A stretch of DNA of 64,000 nt. Origin: Collinsella sp. AF23-2. GTDB taxonomy: Bacteria > Actinomycetota > Coriobacteriia > Coriobacteriales > Coriobacteriaceae. The notes beneath the pieces were generated by a model. It was not told where the DNA came from and ran no database searches. It saw only the letters and a program-made list of their open reading frames with translations. Positions within the stretch are counted from its first letter, which is position 1, and each line of letters opens with the position of its first letter. Location of the stretch: assembly GCF_003459245.1 (NCBI RefSeq), contig NZ_QRVG01000001.1:1-64000 (forward strand). The letters run 5' to 3'. Below, in pieces: positions 50,518 through 58,821 of this stretch. Position numbers and translations under genes: made by a program.

Positions 50518-53259
50518 ATGGACAAGACCACACAGGACAGCTTGGCAAAGAAACCCGTCGACATGAGGGACAGGATTCTCGAGCATCTCGAGGCCCTCAC
50601 CTCTGCCGTCTCGCTCGACGACCTTGCCCGTCTGTCCACCTCCGACATCGCCGAGACACTCATCATCTCCAGGAGCCTGGCGAGCCAGTACCTCAACGAC
50701 CTTGTTCGCGCCGGTCTTGTGGTTAAGGTGGCGGGCAGGCCTGTCCGTTATTTTCATCGCCGCGCGTTCCAGAAGCGTTTTCAGGTAAAGCTCTCTGCAA
50801 GCGAGTACGCCTCGCTCGCCGACCTCATCCAGGCGACGGGAATCGCCGATCACCGCGACTTCGCGCGTGCCGTGGGCTTCGACATGAGCCTCAGCTCCGT
50901 TGTCGAGCAGTGCAAGGCTGCGGTTCAGTACCCTCCGTTTGGCCTGCCCATCCTCTTGAGCGGCGGCGTGGGTGTCGGTAAGTCTTTCCTTTCTCGCCTT
51001 GTGTACGAGTACGGCAAGAACCAGGGCTTGCTGTCCCGCGACTCCTCCTATGTGCGCATCGACTGCGCCGGGGTCCCGGACGCCGCCTCGTTCAACGGGC
51101 TTCTTGACGAGTCGATCGCGAATGCGCGCGGGGGTGTGGTCTTTGTCAACGGCATCGAGGCACTCTCTCCCTCTGCGATGGAGCACTGCCTTGCGACGGC
51201 CCTCGGGCTCGATGCCTCCCAGGATGCGCCGCGCGCTCGCCTCGTTCTTTCGACGACGCTATCCGCCGATGACCTGAAGGTTTCCTCGGCCTACAGCAAA
51301 ATGCCCATCTGTGCCCGCGTCCCCTCGCTCAAGGAGCGGACCCCCGAGGAGCGCGAGGATCTCATCTTGAGCTTCCTGCGCAGCGAGGGGTGCCGAATCG
51401 GTTCTGATGTGAAGATCAGCCGCGGCGCATACCGTTGCCTCGTGAACGCGGACTTTTCCGATAACATCGCCGGCTTGCGCGCCTGCGTGACGAACTGCTG
51501 CGCCAAAGCGTTCCTCAATCGCGAGGGCGACTACGTCGTCGTTCGCCCGTATCTTCTTCCCAGCGGGCTCCTCTCCTCCGCGCAGATCGATCAACAGCCC
51601 GACGATGGCGTTCTGATCGACGCGTCTCTGGATGCCGCCGAGAGCACAGGGCCGGTCGAGCAGGCGCTCGATGCCCTGTGCTCCCTCGATGAGCGATTCT
51701 GCGCCGGGGAGCTCTCTGTCTCCGAGCTTGTCTCGCAAGCTGTCTCCGCTGTGCGCGGCGTTGAGGATCACTTGATCTTCGACCACGGCGTCGCCTCCTC
51801 GAGGTCGCGCGCCTTCGAGCGCGTCGTGGGCGCGGTCCTTGCCGACGCAGGCTCTTCTTATGGCATCGAGCTTTCGAGGAAGGTCGCTTTTCTACTGGCC
51901 CAGGAGATTTGCCTGCAGTTGTGGCCGGGTATCGGCCTGGCTAAGCGAAAGTCTGCCTGTGCGGAGCAAATCTCCCATCTCCTCGGTGCCGTGACCTCCG
52001 AATTGCCGTTTGCCTCGAGTGTCTCCGATCAGGTCGCCGCAGACGTGGAAGGGGCGCTGGGAATCTCGCTCGATCACTTCACGAAGACGCTTCTGACGCT
52101 GTGCGTCGCATCGGAGTCTCGCGATGCGAAGGCCCTTCGGACGCTCTGCGTCATCCTGTCCCACGGCTACTCAACGGCGACGAGCATCGCCGACGCGGCG
52201 AACCGTATGCTCGGCATGCATGTGTACGAGGCTGTCGACATGCCCTACGACCAGCAGCTGAAGGACATCGTCGGTCCGCTCCAGCGCCTCGTCGACCGCC
52301 ATTCCTACTGCACCGGGGTCGTGTTCCTCGTCGACATGGGCTCCTTGGAGGAGGCCTATAAGGCCCTCGAGAACGTTACCGACTCCACTATCGGCGTGGT
52401 GAACAACGTCTCTACCGGTCTTGCGCTCGAGATCGGGGTCGGGCTGCTCGGCGGCAAGTCCATCGCCGAGGTTCTTGGCGATGCGACCGCCGCGTGCGTG
52501 ACGCACTGCAAGGTGATCGAGCGCGTCAACCGTGAGGACGCCATCGTCTTCTGCTCCGAGTCCGGGGTCGACGCCGCGGAGAGGATACGCCAGCTCGTCT
52601 CGCAGAGCCTCCCGCGCACCATAGGCGCGCGCCTGCTCACGAGGCCCTTCAAGCAGCTCGTCGCGAACGGGTCGAACGACGCCGTTTTCTCCGAGCACCG
52701 CGTCTGCGCCGTCATCGGCACGGGAGACCCCGGGGTCGCCTCCGTCCCCTTCGTCGCCCTCGAGGACATCATGTCGACGGCGTCCGCCTCTAAGGTTGAT
52801 GCCGTGTTCGGCAGGTGGCTTGACGCTTCCGAGCTCTCTTCTTTCCACGAGAAGCTGCTCTCGAACATGACGCTGCAGAACGTCATCCGCTCCATCACCA
52901 TCCTCGACCCGGAGCGGCTATTCCATGAGATCGAGAGCGCCGTGCACGAGCTTCAGCGCAGGACAGGCGAGAAGATCGGCAGCAACGCCATCATTGGGCT
53001 CTACGTTCACCTCTGCTGTCTCGTCGAGCGCCTTGTTACCAGAAACCCCATTGAGACCTACGTTGGCCAGGACCGCTTCGAGGAGGAACGCGCCGATTTC
53101 ATCGAGTCCTTCAGGCAGAGCTTCTCGAGCATCTCGACGCGCTATCGCGTAGAGGTTCCCGTAAGCGAGATCGCATATGTCTTCGACTACATAAGCGTGA
53201 GCGCCGCCCCGGCGCGAGAAGAGCGCCTCGGCTCCTCGGACCTCCTGCTCGACGAGTGA
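50518..53259 (+). CDS. LevR/ManR-type PTS regulator with degenerate AAA+ domain
   Basis: 913 residues. Order: N-terminal winged helix (about 40-90), AAA+ domain with Walker A GGVGVGKS (149-156), PRD1, a ManEIIA-like domain (ILSHGYSTATSIADAANRML with its His), an EIIB-like segment (VIGTGDPGVASVPFVALEDI), and PRD2 with His in YVHLCCLVERL. Compared with LevR, the roughly 30 residues that carry the GAFTGA loop are missing (replaced by VPDAASFNGLLDESIANA). Walker B reads VVFVNGIEAL instead of the hydrophobic-DE form. It therefore should not activate sigma-54 polymerase. ATG 50518 follows GAGGAGG. It precedes the PTS genes it probably controls through PTS phosphorylation. Confidence 0.85.
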   Translation: MDKTTQDSLAKKPVDMRDRILEHLEALTSAVSLDDLARLSTSDIAETLIISRSLASQYLNDLVRAGLVVKVAGRPVRYFHRRAFQKRFQVKLSASEYASLADLIQATGIADHRDFARAVGFDMSLSSVVEQCKAAVQYPPFGLPILLSGGVGVGKSFLSRLVYEYGKNQGLLSRDSSYVRIDCAGVPDAASFNGLLDESIANARGGVVFVNGIEALSPSAMEHCLATALGLDASQDAPRARLVLSTTLSADDLKVSSAYSKMPICARVPSLKERTPEEREDLILSFLRSEGCRIGSDVKISRGAYRCLVNADFSDNIAGLRACVTNCCAKAFLNREGDYVVVRPYLLPSGLLSSAQIDQQPDDGVLIDASLDAAESTGPVEQALDALCSLDERFCAGELSVSELVSQAVSAVRGVEDHLIFDHGVASSRSRAFERVVGAVLADAGSSYGIELSRKVAFLLAQEICLQLWPGIGLAKRKSACAEQISHLLGAVTSELPFASSVSDQVAADVEGALGISLDHFTKTLLTLCVASESRDAKALRTLCVILSHGYSTATSIADAANRMLGMHVYEAVDMPYDQQLKDIVGPLQRLVDRHSYCTGVVFLVDMGSLEEAYKALENVTDSTIGVVNNVSTGLALEIGVGLLGGKSIAEVLGDATAACVTHCKVIERVNREDAIVFCSESGVDAAERIRQLVSQSLPRTIGARLLTRPFKQLVANGSNDAVFSEHRVCAVIGTGDPGVASVPFVALEDIMSTASASKVDAVFGRWLDASELSSFHEKLLSNMTLQNVIRSITILDPERLFHEIESAVHELQRRTGEKIGSNAIIGLYVHLCCLVERLVTRNPIETYVGQDRFEEERADFIESFRQSFSSISTRYRVEVPVSEIAYVFDYISVSAAPAREERLGSSDLLLDE

Positions 53260-53297
53260 CCTTCCCCGCGCCGCCGCAAGCTGACCGCGCGTCCTCA

Positions 53298-53340
53298 ATA
53301 ATCCGATAACCCCTTGCCCGGCGCGAATCCGGATAGCGCC
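53298..53340 (+). promoter_or_regulatory. Candidate operator/leader upstream of the mannose-family PTS
   Basis: Direct repeats AATCCGATA and AATCCGGATA about 25 bases apart, the second inside a hairpin GGCGC/GCGCC (53320-53340). No sigma-54 -24/-12 (GG-N10-GC with TGGCAC/TTGC) was found in the 123-base gap. Confidence 0.35.
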
Positions 53341-53382
53341 GAGGCAGTACCGAACGTAAAACTTCATTTGATAGGAGCAAAC

Positions 53383-53856
53383 ATGAGTGTTGTTATGGCA
53401 CGAATCGACAATCGCCTGCTTCACGGCATCATCGTGACGCAGTGGGCCCCGGTGTCGGGCGCGACCCGAGTCATGGTCATCGACGACAAGGTCGCCGGCG
53501 ACGAGGTCCTGAAGTCCACCATGAGGATGGCGCGCCCCGCGGGCATGGCCGTTTCGATCATCTCCGAGCAGACCGCGCTCAAGAACTTCGCCGCGGGCAA
53601 GTACGACCGCGAGAAGGTCTTCGTCATCGCCAAGGAGCCCGAGACGATGCTTCGCCTGGTCGAGTCGGGCGTCGAGCTCCCGTCGCTGGTCGTCGGCGGC
53701 TCGCTCGTCAAGGAGGACGGCATCCAGCTCACCCAGCGCGCCTACGCCTCCGCCGAGAACGTCCAGAGCTACAAGGCGCTCATCGCCCGTGGCGTCAAGG
53801 TGACGGCCCAGTTCGTGCCCGCCGACAAGCCCGTCTCCGTCGCAGACCTCATCTAA
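53383..53856 (+). CDS. PTS mannose/fructose/sorbose-family EIIB
   Basis: 157 residues, cytoplasmic. Phosphorylated His14 in RIDNRLLHGIIVTQW, the signature of ManX/LevE-type IIB. It transfers phosphate from EIIA to the incoming sugar. ATG 53383 with AGGAG upstream; the frame upstream to 53314 is non-homologous. First gene of the IIB-IIC-IID-IIA-GH172-ROK operon. Confidence 0.93.
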   Translation: MSVVMARIDNRLLHGIIVTQWAPVSGATRVMVIDDKVAGDEVLKSTMRMARPAGMAVSIISEQTALKNFAAGKYDREKVFVIAKEPETMLRLVESGVELPSLVVGGSLVKEDGIQLTQRAYASAENVQSYKALIARGVKVTAQFVPADKPVSVADLI

Positions 53857-53865
53857 GGGGGAAAT

Positions 53866-54651
53866 ATGGTCAACTTCACTATCCTGCAGGTCGTCCTTTT
53901 GACCCTGCTGGCCTTCATCAAGCACGTGGACTACTACGGCATCCCGATGATCTTCGTCAATTACGCCGTTTTCTGGGGCCTCATCACCGGAGTCGTCATG
54001 GGCGACTGGAAGACCGGCCTTGTCATCGGCGGCACCATTCAGCTCATGCAGCTCGGCGTCGCGGGCTTCGGCGGCTCCTCCATTCCCGACTACGGCACGA
54101 TGGCCATCATCGCCACCGCCTACGGCGTGACCCTGGGCTCCGACACGGGCCTCGCCATCGGCCTGCCGGTCGGCATGCTCGGCATCCAGCTCGACGTCGT
54201 CGCCAAGATCCTCAACGGCTTTGTCGTCGAGAAGTCCCAGAAGTTCTGCAACGAGGGTAAGTTCAATCAGATGAACGCCATCCTGTGGGTCTGCCCCGCG
54301 CTCTTCGGCCTGTGCGCCGCCCTGCCCGTCTTTGTCTCCGTGACGCTCGGCCAGCCCGCCGTCAACTGGCTCCTCGAGGTCATGCCCCAGTGGTTCCTCT
54401 CCGGCCTCACCCTCGCCGGCAAGATGCTCCCGGCCGTCGGTATCGCCATGCTGCTCCGCTACATGCCAACCGCCAAGTACTTCCAGTACCTGCTCGCCGG
54501 CTTCTTCCTCTCGGCCTTCCTGAACGTGCCCATCATCGGCGCCGCCATCGTCGGCGTTGCCCTCGCGATTGCGTTCTACCAGCGTGCCGAGAGGGACACC
54601 GAGCTCGCCGCCCACGCTTCCGCAGACGCCTTCATCGGAGAGGATGAGTAA
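53866..54651 (+). CDS. PTS mannose-family EIIC
   Basis: 261 residues, polytopic. Conserved GLITGVVMGDWKTGLVIGG, QLMQLGVAGFGGSSIPD and the glycine-rich loop GSDTGLAIGLPVG. Forms the sugar channel together with EIID. AGGGGGAAA precedes ATG 53866; 2 bases separate it from EIID. Confidence 0.93.
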   Translation: MVNFTILQVVLLTLLAFIKHVDYYGIPMIFVNYAVFWGLITGVVMGDWKTGLVIGGTIQLMQLGVAGFGGSSIPDYGTMAIIATAYGVTLGSDTGLAIGLPVGMLGIQLDVVAKILNGFVVEKSQKFCNEGKFNQMNAILWVCPALFGLCAALPVFVSVTLGQPAVNWLLEVMPQWFLSGLTLAGKMLPAVGIAMLLRYMPTAKYFQYLLAGFFLSAFLNVPIIGAAIVGVALAIAFYQRAERDTELAAHASADAFIGEDE

Positions 54652-54653
54652 CC

Positions 54654-55487
54654 ATGGAAAACGAGAACATCACCGCCGTCGCCGAGGGCAAGCCCTCCGG
54701 CTACAAGGTCACCAAGAAGGACCTGCGCAACGCGAACTGGCGCTGGCTCATGAGCGTGTGCACCTTCAACTACCAGACCCAGCAGGGCGCCTCAGTCGCC
54801 TACGCCCTCTCGCCGGTCCTGAGGAAGATCTACACGAACGACGAGGACTATAAGCAAGCGCTCAACAACCACTTCCGCTACTACAACACCCAGCCTTGGC
54901 TCGCCGCCATCATCCTTGGCGCCTGCGTGGCCATGGAGGAGCGCGACGGCCTAGCGGCGGCGGACGCCGTCCAAGACCTGAAGATCGGCACCATGGGACC
55001 GCTCGCCGGCGTCGGCGACTCCCTGCTCATGACCATGATCCCGACCATCATGGGCTCCATCGCCGCCTACATGGCCATCGAGGGCAACCCCGTGGGAGCC
55101 GGCATCTGGTTCGCGCTCATCCTGGCCATCTTCTGGGTCCGCATGCACGCCCTCGAGTTCGGCTACAAGCAGGGCGTGAAGCTCGTCACCGACTTCAGCG
55201 AGAAGCTTCCCAACCTCACTGCCGCCGCCTCCGTGCTCGGCCTCACCGTGGTCGGCTGCCTCATCGCCTCGGTCATCGGCGTCACCTGCCCGATTAGCTT
55301 CAGCTTCGGCGACGTCGCGATGGAGATTCAGCCGCTGCTCGACAAGATCCTGCCTGCCATGATCCCCGCCGCCATCACGGGAAGCGCGTATTACCTTCTT
55401 ACCAAGAAGAACGCGAGCATGACGGCCCTCATCCTCGTGGTGATCGTCCTCGCGATGGTCGCCTCCGCCGCCGGCATCCTCGCCTAG
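54654..55487 (+). CDS. PTS mannose-family EIID
   Basis: 277 residues. The N-terminal VTKKDLRNANWRWLMSVCTF and FNTQPW-like YYNTQPWLAAIILG are typical, as is GPLAGVGDSL. The C-terminus is membrane-embedded. Present only in mannose-family PTS permeases. ATG 54654 follows GATGAGTA. Confidence 0.93.
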   Translation: MENENITAVAEGKPSGYKVTKKDLRNANWRWLMSVCTFNYQTQQGASVAYALSPVLRKIYTNDEDYKQALNNHFRYYNTQPWLAAIILGACVAMEERDGLAAADAVQDLKIGTMGPLAGVGDSLLMTMIPTIMGSIAAYMAIEGNPVGAGIWFALILAIFWVRMHALEFGYKQGVKLVTDFSEKLPNLTAAASVLGLTVVGCLIASVIGVTCPISFSFGDVAMEIQPLLDKILPAMIPAAITGSAYYLLTKKNASMTALILVVIVLAMVASAAGILA

Positions 55488-55513
55488 CTTCGACCCAAGA
55501 GATTGGTGAATCA

Positions 55514-55912
55514 ATGAGAAAGATAGTTGTGGCGAGCCATTCCCTTCTCGCCCAGGGCTTCAAGGATACCCTCGAGTTCCTTACGGGTAAGGGCGACGCC
55601 GTCAACGCCGTGTGCGCCTACGTGAACGACAACGGCGAGGGGCTCGACGCGGCGGTCGAGGCGGCTCTTTCGGGCACTGACGAGGTCGTCGTCCTCACCG
55701 ACGCGTACGGCGGCAGCGTGAACCAGCGCTTTTCCCGCTTCGCCTCCGACCGGATCCACGTGATCGCGGGTGTCAACCTCCCGCTCGCCATGACGGTCGC
55801 GCTCGCGCGCCCCGACGAGAAACTCGACTTCGACGCCCTCGTCAACGAGGCGCGCCAGCAGATCATCTACGTGAACGGTGCCAGTTCCGCCGAGTGCGAC
55901 GACGACGAATAG
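55514..55912 (+). CDS. PTS mannose-family EIIA
   Basis: 132 residues. His9 in VVASHSLLAQG is the expected phosphorylation site; the usual Gly after His is Ser here. The second conserved loop VVVLTDAYGGSVNQRF corresponds to the vDxxGGSPfN segment. Separate EIIA placed after EIID, as in some levan and sorbose operons. ATG 55514 follows GATTGG (weak). An acidic tail AECDDDE closes the protein. Confidence 0.88.
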   Translation: MRKIVVASHSLLAQGFKDTLEFLTGKGDAVNAVCAYVNDNGEGLDAAVEAALSGTDEVVVLTDAYGGSVNQRFSRFASDRIHVIAGVNLPLAMTVALARPDEKLDFDALVNEARQQIIYVNGASSAECDDDE

Positions 55913-55924
55913 AGGAGGTCGACG

Positions 55925-57049
55925 ATGAGAGAGTTCCTTAAGGACGTGTGGATGCACGGCGGTGAGGAAAGCCGCGCCATCACCCCCGAGAACATCACGG
56001 GCGAGAAGGGCCGCGCCGCCATGTCGGCCAGCCACCTCGGCGTCGGCCGCAAGGGCTCGTGCTGCGTGCCCCTTGAGTCCGGCGAGACCATCACGCTCGC
56101 GGACATCGAGGGCCCCGGCATCATCCGCCACATCTGGATGACCGTCCCCGACAAGACCGCCGCCGGCAGCTTCGTCATGCGTGACCTCGTGCTGCGCTTC
56201 TACTGGGACGACGAGGAGACCCCCTCGGTCGAGTGCCCTGTCGGCGACTTCTTCTGCAACGGCTTCGGTGAGCGCGCCATCGTCAACTCGATGCCCATCT
56301 GCGTGAACCCGACGGGCGGCATGAACTGCTACTTCGAGATGCCCTTCAGGAAGCACGCCAAGGTCACGCTTACGAGCGAGCACCCCGGGTTCATTAAGTA
56401 CATCTTCTACACGTTCAACTACGCGCTCACCGACGTGCCGGACGACGCCATGTACTTCCACGCCCGCTTTAACCGCGAGCGCAGCACCCGCAGGGGCGTC
56501 GACTACACCGTGCTCGACGGCGTGCGCGGCAAGGGCTACTACGTCGGCACCTACATGGCCCTGTGCGCCCTGGAGCGCTATTGGTGGGGCGAGGGCGAGA
56601 TGAAGTTCTTCCTCGACGGCGACGAGGAGTTCCCCACGGTCACCTCGACGGGAGCCGAGGACTACTTCGGCGGTGCCTGGGCCTTCCTCGACAGGCCGCC
56701 CCACGCGCTGCCCGAGGCGCAGTGCTTCAACACGCTGTTCGCCGGCTACCCGTACCGCTCGACGCGCGACGCCACGCGCGACCGCTTCAGCGCGGGCAAG
56801 CCGAACCCGAATCCGATGCTCGCGACTAACGACGACGCGCTGCCCAGGCACGGCCTCTACAGGTGGCACCTTCCCGACCCGATCTCGTTCAAGGAGGACC
56901 TGCGCGTGACGTTCCAGGACCTCGGCAACGATGACATCAAGCTCTACGAGCGCGAGGACGACATCTCCACCGTCGCCTACTGGTACCAAAGCGAGCCGCA
57001 CGCCGTGCTCGCCCCGTTTGCCGCAAGGCAGGACCGCGTGCCCAGGTAG
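55925..57049 (+). CDS. GH172 (DUF2961) glycoside hydrolase
   Basis: 374 residues, no signal peptide, so cytoplasmic. DUF2961 fold: GPGIIRHIWMTV, DFFCNGFG, PFRKHAKVTL and TGAEDYFGGAW. GH172 members with known activity act on alpha-fructofuranosides and difructose dianhydrides or on D-arabinofuranosides. Glu224 (WWGEGE) and Glu245 (GAEDYF) are 21 residues apart, the spacing I recall for the catalytic pair of the Bifidobacterium enzyme. GAGGAGG precedes ATG 55925. It sits between a complete mannose-family PTS and a fructokinase, arguing for an intracellular fructoside, possibly phosphorylated, as substrate. Confidence 0.82.
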   Translation: MREFLKDVWMHGGEESRAITPENITGEKGRAAMSASHLGVGRKGSCCVPLESGETITLADIEGPGIIRHIWMTVPDKTAAGSFVMRDLVLRFYWDDEETPSVECPVGDFFCNGFGERAIVNSMPICVNPTGGMNCYFEMPFRKHAKVTLTSEHPGFIKYIFYTFNYALTDVPDDAMYFHARFNRERSTRRGVDYTVLDGVRGKGYYVGTYMALCALERYWWGEGEMKFFLDGDEEFPTVTSTGAEDYFGGAWAFLDRPPHALPEAQCFNTLFAGYPYRSTRDATRDRFSAGKPNPNPMLATNDDALPRHGLYRWHLPDPISFKEDLRVTFQDLGNDDIKLYEREDDISTVAYWYQSEPHAVLAPFAARQDRVPR

Positions 57050-57076
57050 GGTCGCCTCGAAACAAGCCAACGTTAT

Positions 57077-57113
57077 GGGCGCCCGCGGTTGACCATGACT
57101 GCGGGCGTCCCTT
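57077..57113 (+). terminator. Hairpin between GH172 and the fructokinase gene
   Basis: GGGCGCCCGC/GCGGGCGTCC stem with loop TTGACCATGA, followed by CTTTG. Probably a weak terminator or mRNA-stability hairpin that lowers expression of the kinase. Confidence 0.5.
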
Positions 57114-57128
57114 TGTAAGGAGGATCAC

Positions 57129-58013
57129 ATGAGCGAAAAGCAAATGAGGCTCGGCGCCCTCGAAGCCGGCGGGACCAAGATGGTCTGTGCCGTGGTGTCC
57201 GGCGACGGCGAGGTCCTCGACCGTATGGAGACCCCGACGCTTACGCCCGCCAAGACCGTCCCGCAGATGATCGAGTGGTTCACCGCCCGCGATGTGGACG
57301 CGTTGGGCATCGGCGCCTTCGGCCCGACCTGCGTCGACCCCAACGACGAGCGCTACGGCTCCATCCTCCAGACGCCCAAGCTCGCGTGGCGAGGCCATGG
57401 TCTTCGCGCCGCGTTCGCCGACGCCCTCGGGATTCCGGTGGCCTACGACACGGACGTGAACGTTGCCTGCCTCGGCGAAGTGGTCTTCGGCTGCTGCAAG
57501 GGGCTCGAGGACGCCGTCTACGTGACCATCGGCACCGGCGTGGGCGCGGGCGTCATGTGCGCGGGCAGACTCCTTCACGGCATGCTGCACCCCGAGGCCG
57601 GTCACATGCTGGTAAGGACCCGTCCCACCGAGGAGGGACGCTGCGTCTGCCCGAGCCACGCGAGCTGTCTCGAGGGGCTCGCCTCCGGCCCCGCCATCGC
57701 CGCGCGCTGGGGAAAGCCCGCGGCCGAGCTCGCGGACAACGATGAGGTGTGGGCGCTCGAGGGGGATTATCTGGGGCAGATGTGCGCGAACCTCGTGCTC
57801 ATGTACTCGCCTCGCCGCATCGTCCTCGGCGGCGGCGTGATGCACCAGGAGCAGCTCTACGGCATCGTCCGCAAGAAGACCCTCGAATATCTGGGTGGCT
57901 ACATCCAGACCGCCGAGCTTAAGGACATGGAGAGCTACATCTGCGCCCCGGGCTGCGGCGGCGACCAAGGAATCCTCGGCGCGGCCGAGCTGGCAAGAAG
58001 GGCGCTCGCGTAA
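57129..58013 (+). CDS. ROK-family fructokinase
   Basis: 294 residues. ATP-dependent hexokinase of the ScrK/GmuE fructokinase group: N-terminal LGALEAGGTKMVCAV, IGAFGP, catalytic Asp in YDTDVNVA, and the zinc site GHMLVRT with CVCPSHASCLEGLASGPA. It would turn free fructose into fructose 6-phosphate. AAGGAGGA precedes ATG 57129. Last gene of the island operon, closed by a strong terminator. It supports fructose as a product of the GH172 enzyme. Confidence 0.88.
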   Translation: MSEKQMRLGALEAGGTKMVCAVVSGDGEVLDRMETPTLTPAKTVPQMIEWFTARDVDALGIGAFGPTCVDPNDERYGSILQTPKLAWRGHGLRAAFADALGIPVAYDTDVNVACLGEVVFGCCKGLEDAVYVTIGTGVGAGVMCAGRLLHGMLHPEAGHMLVRTRPTEEGRCVCPSHASCLEGLASGPAIAARWGKPAAELADNDEVWALEGDYLGQMCANLVLMYSPRRIVLGGGVMHQEQLYGIVRKKTLEYLGGYIQTAELKDMESYICAPGCGGDQGILGAAELARRALA

Positions 58014-58045
58014 CTTGCGCTCTCTCCGCCATACGACGCGTTAAG

Positions 58046-58095
58046 AAAAGACGAGCGCTTCTTGCCAATTGAGCGGCAAGAAGTGCTCGTCTTTT
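58046..58095. terminator. Strong bidirectional terminator after the fructokinase gene
   Basis: AAAAGACGAGCGCTTCTTGCC pairs almost perfectly with GGCAAGAAGTGCTCGTCTTTT around a short loop. Works for both the island operon and the DegV-like remnant on the other strand. Confidence 0.85.
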
Positions 58096-58128
58096 GCATT
58101 TGTTTTTGGGCAGGACGCCCCGCCTCCA

Positions 58129-58371
58129 CTAGAGTCCCTGGACCGCCACACCCACGAGGTTTGGACCGGTGTGGACAAGAAGCGCGGGGCTGATGTCGGA
58201 GCGGACGACCTCCACCGCGTTGGCCACGCGCTCGCACAGGGCCTGCTCCATGCGGTCGTAGAGGTCGGCGTGGGCCGAGGTGCGGCTCGCGGCAAAGCGC
58301 ACCTCGGGGTGCTTCTCGACGATGGCGGCGATGAGCTTGACCTCGGTGCGATGCGGTACTTGCACAGCCAT
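58129..58371 (-). pseudogene. 3' fragment of a DegV-family fatty-acid-binding protein
   Basis: The minus-strand frame gives VKLIAAIVEKHPEVRFAASR followed, near its end, by ISPALLVHTGPNLVGVAVQGL, the C-terminal domain of DegV/FakB-type lipid-binding proteins (HTGP loop). Only about 70 codons are present; the N-terminal two thirds are gone and no start site with a ribosome-binding site is seen. Probably a scar of the right-hand island junction. Family assignment rests mainly on the last 25 residues. Confidence 0.55.
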
Positions 58372-58413
58372 TTCGTGTGCGCGAGGCTGTTGGCTTTCTG
58401 GGCCACAGCAATC

Positions 58414-58468
58414 ACCTTCCCCCTAGTATGATGACCTGAACAATCCTCATGCTAGGGGGAAGGTTTTT
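58414..58468 (+). terminator. Hairpin with T tract
   Basis: ACCTTCCCCCTAG/CTAGGGGGAAGGT arms, extended imperfectly, followed by TTTTTG. May be an orphan terminator from the deleted part of the island. Confidence 0.6.
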
Positions 58469-58490
58469 GTCGCGTAGCGGAAATTGGCCT

Positions 58491-58550
58491 CCACCCGCTG
58501 AGCGGGTGGCTTTCTATGCCGCGCGTGCCGCGCGGCACGGACTAAAGTCC
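58491..58550. mobile_element. Hairpin cluster resembling an IS200/IS605 end
   Basis: Three consecutive hairpins: CCACCCGCTGAGCGGGTGG (58491-58509), GCCGCGCG/CGCGCGGC (58518-58536) and GGACTAAAGTCC (58539-58550). Such hairpin ladders occur at ends of IS200/IS605 elements next to tnpB guide RNAs, but no tnpA or tnpB is present here. Weak assignment. Confidence 0.3.
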
Positions 58551-58610
58551 ATGAATAAAAACGAGGAAGGCCACGTCCGGCCTCCCTCGCAAAGGGTCTC
58601 TGATTACTCC

Positions 58611-58716
58611 CACTCATTGGGGACAGACTTAAATGAGTGCTCTTGAAATGCCGGCGCCTGGGGACGTTCTTTTTCTGTCTGCAGTTTGGAACGTTCCTTT
58701 TCTGTCGGCAGTTTGG
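58611..58716. repeat. GGGACAG palindrome and 27-bp tandem repeat
   Basis: CACTCATT/AATGAGTG arms around GGGGACAGACTTA (58611-58639). Then two head-to-tail 27-base copies at 58663-58689 and 58690-58716 (core ACGTTC, TTTTCTGTC and GCAGTTTGG, with 3 differences). A third copy begins with GACGGTCC and stops. Confidence 0.6.
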
Positions 58717-58821
58717 GACGGTCCTTAGAGCTGCAGCGCGCCATGAGCGACGAGGCGAAGCGGATCATCCTGTCTTTTGAGTTCTAAGCATAAGCCCCTG
58801 TCTCTGAGCAATGACCGGTTC

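Noticed and set aside
53260-53382. Sigma-54 promoter before the PTS genes
   Set aside because: Looked for the TGGCAC/TTGC pair expected for a LevR system; no site with correct spacing was found.
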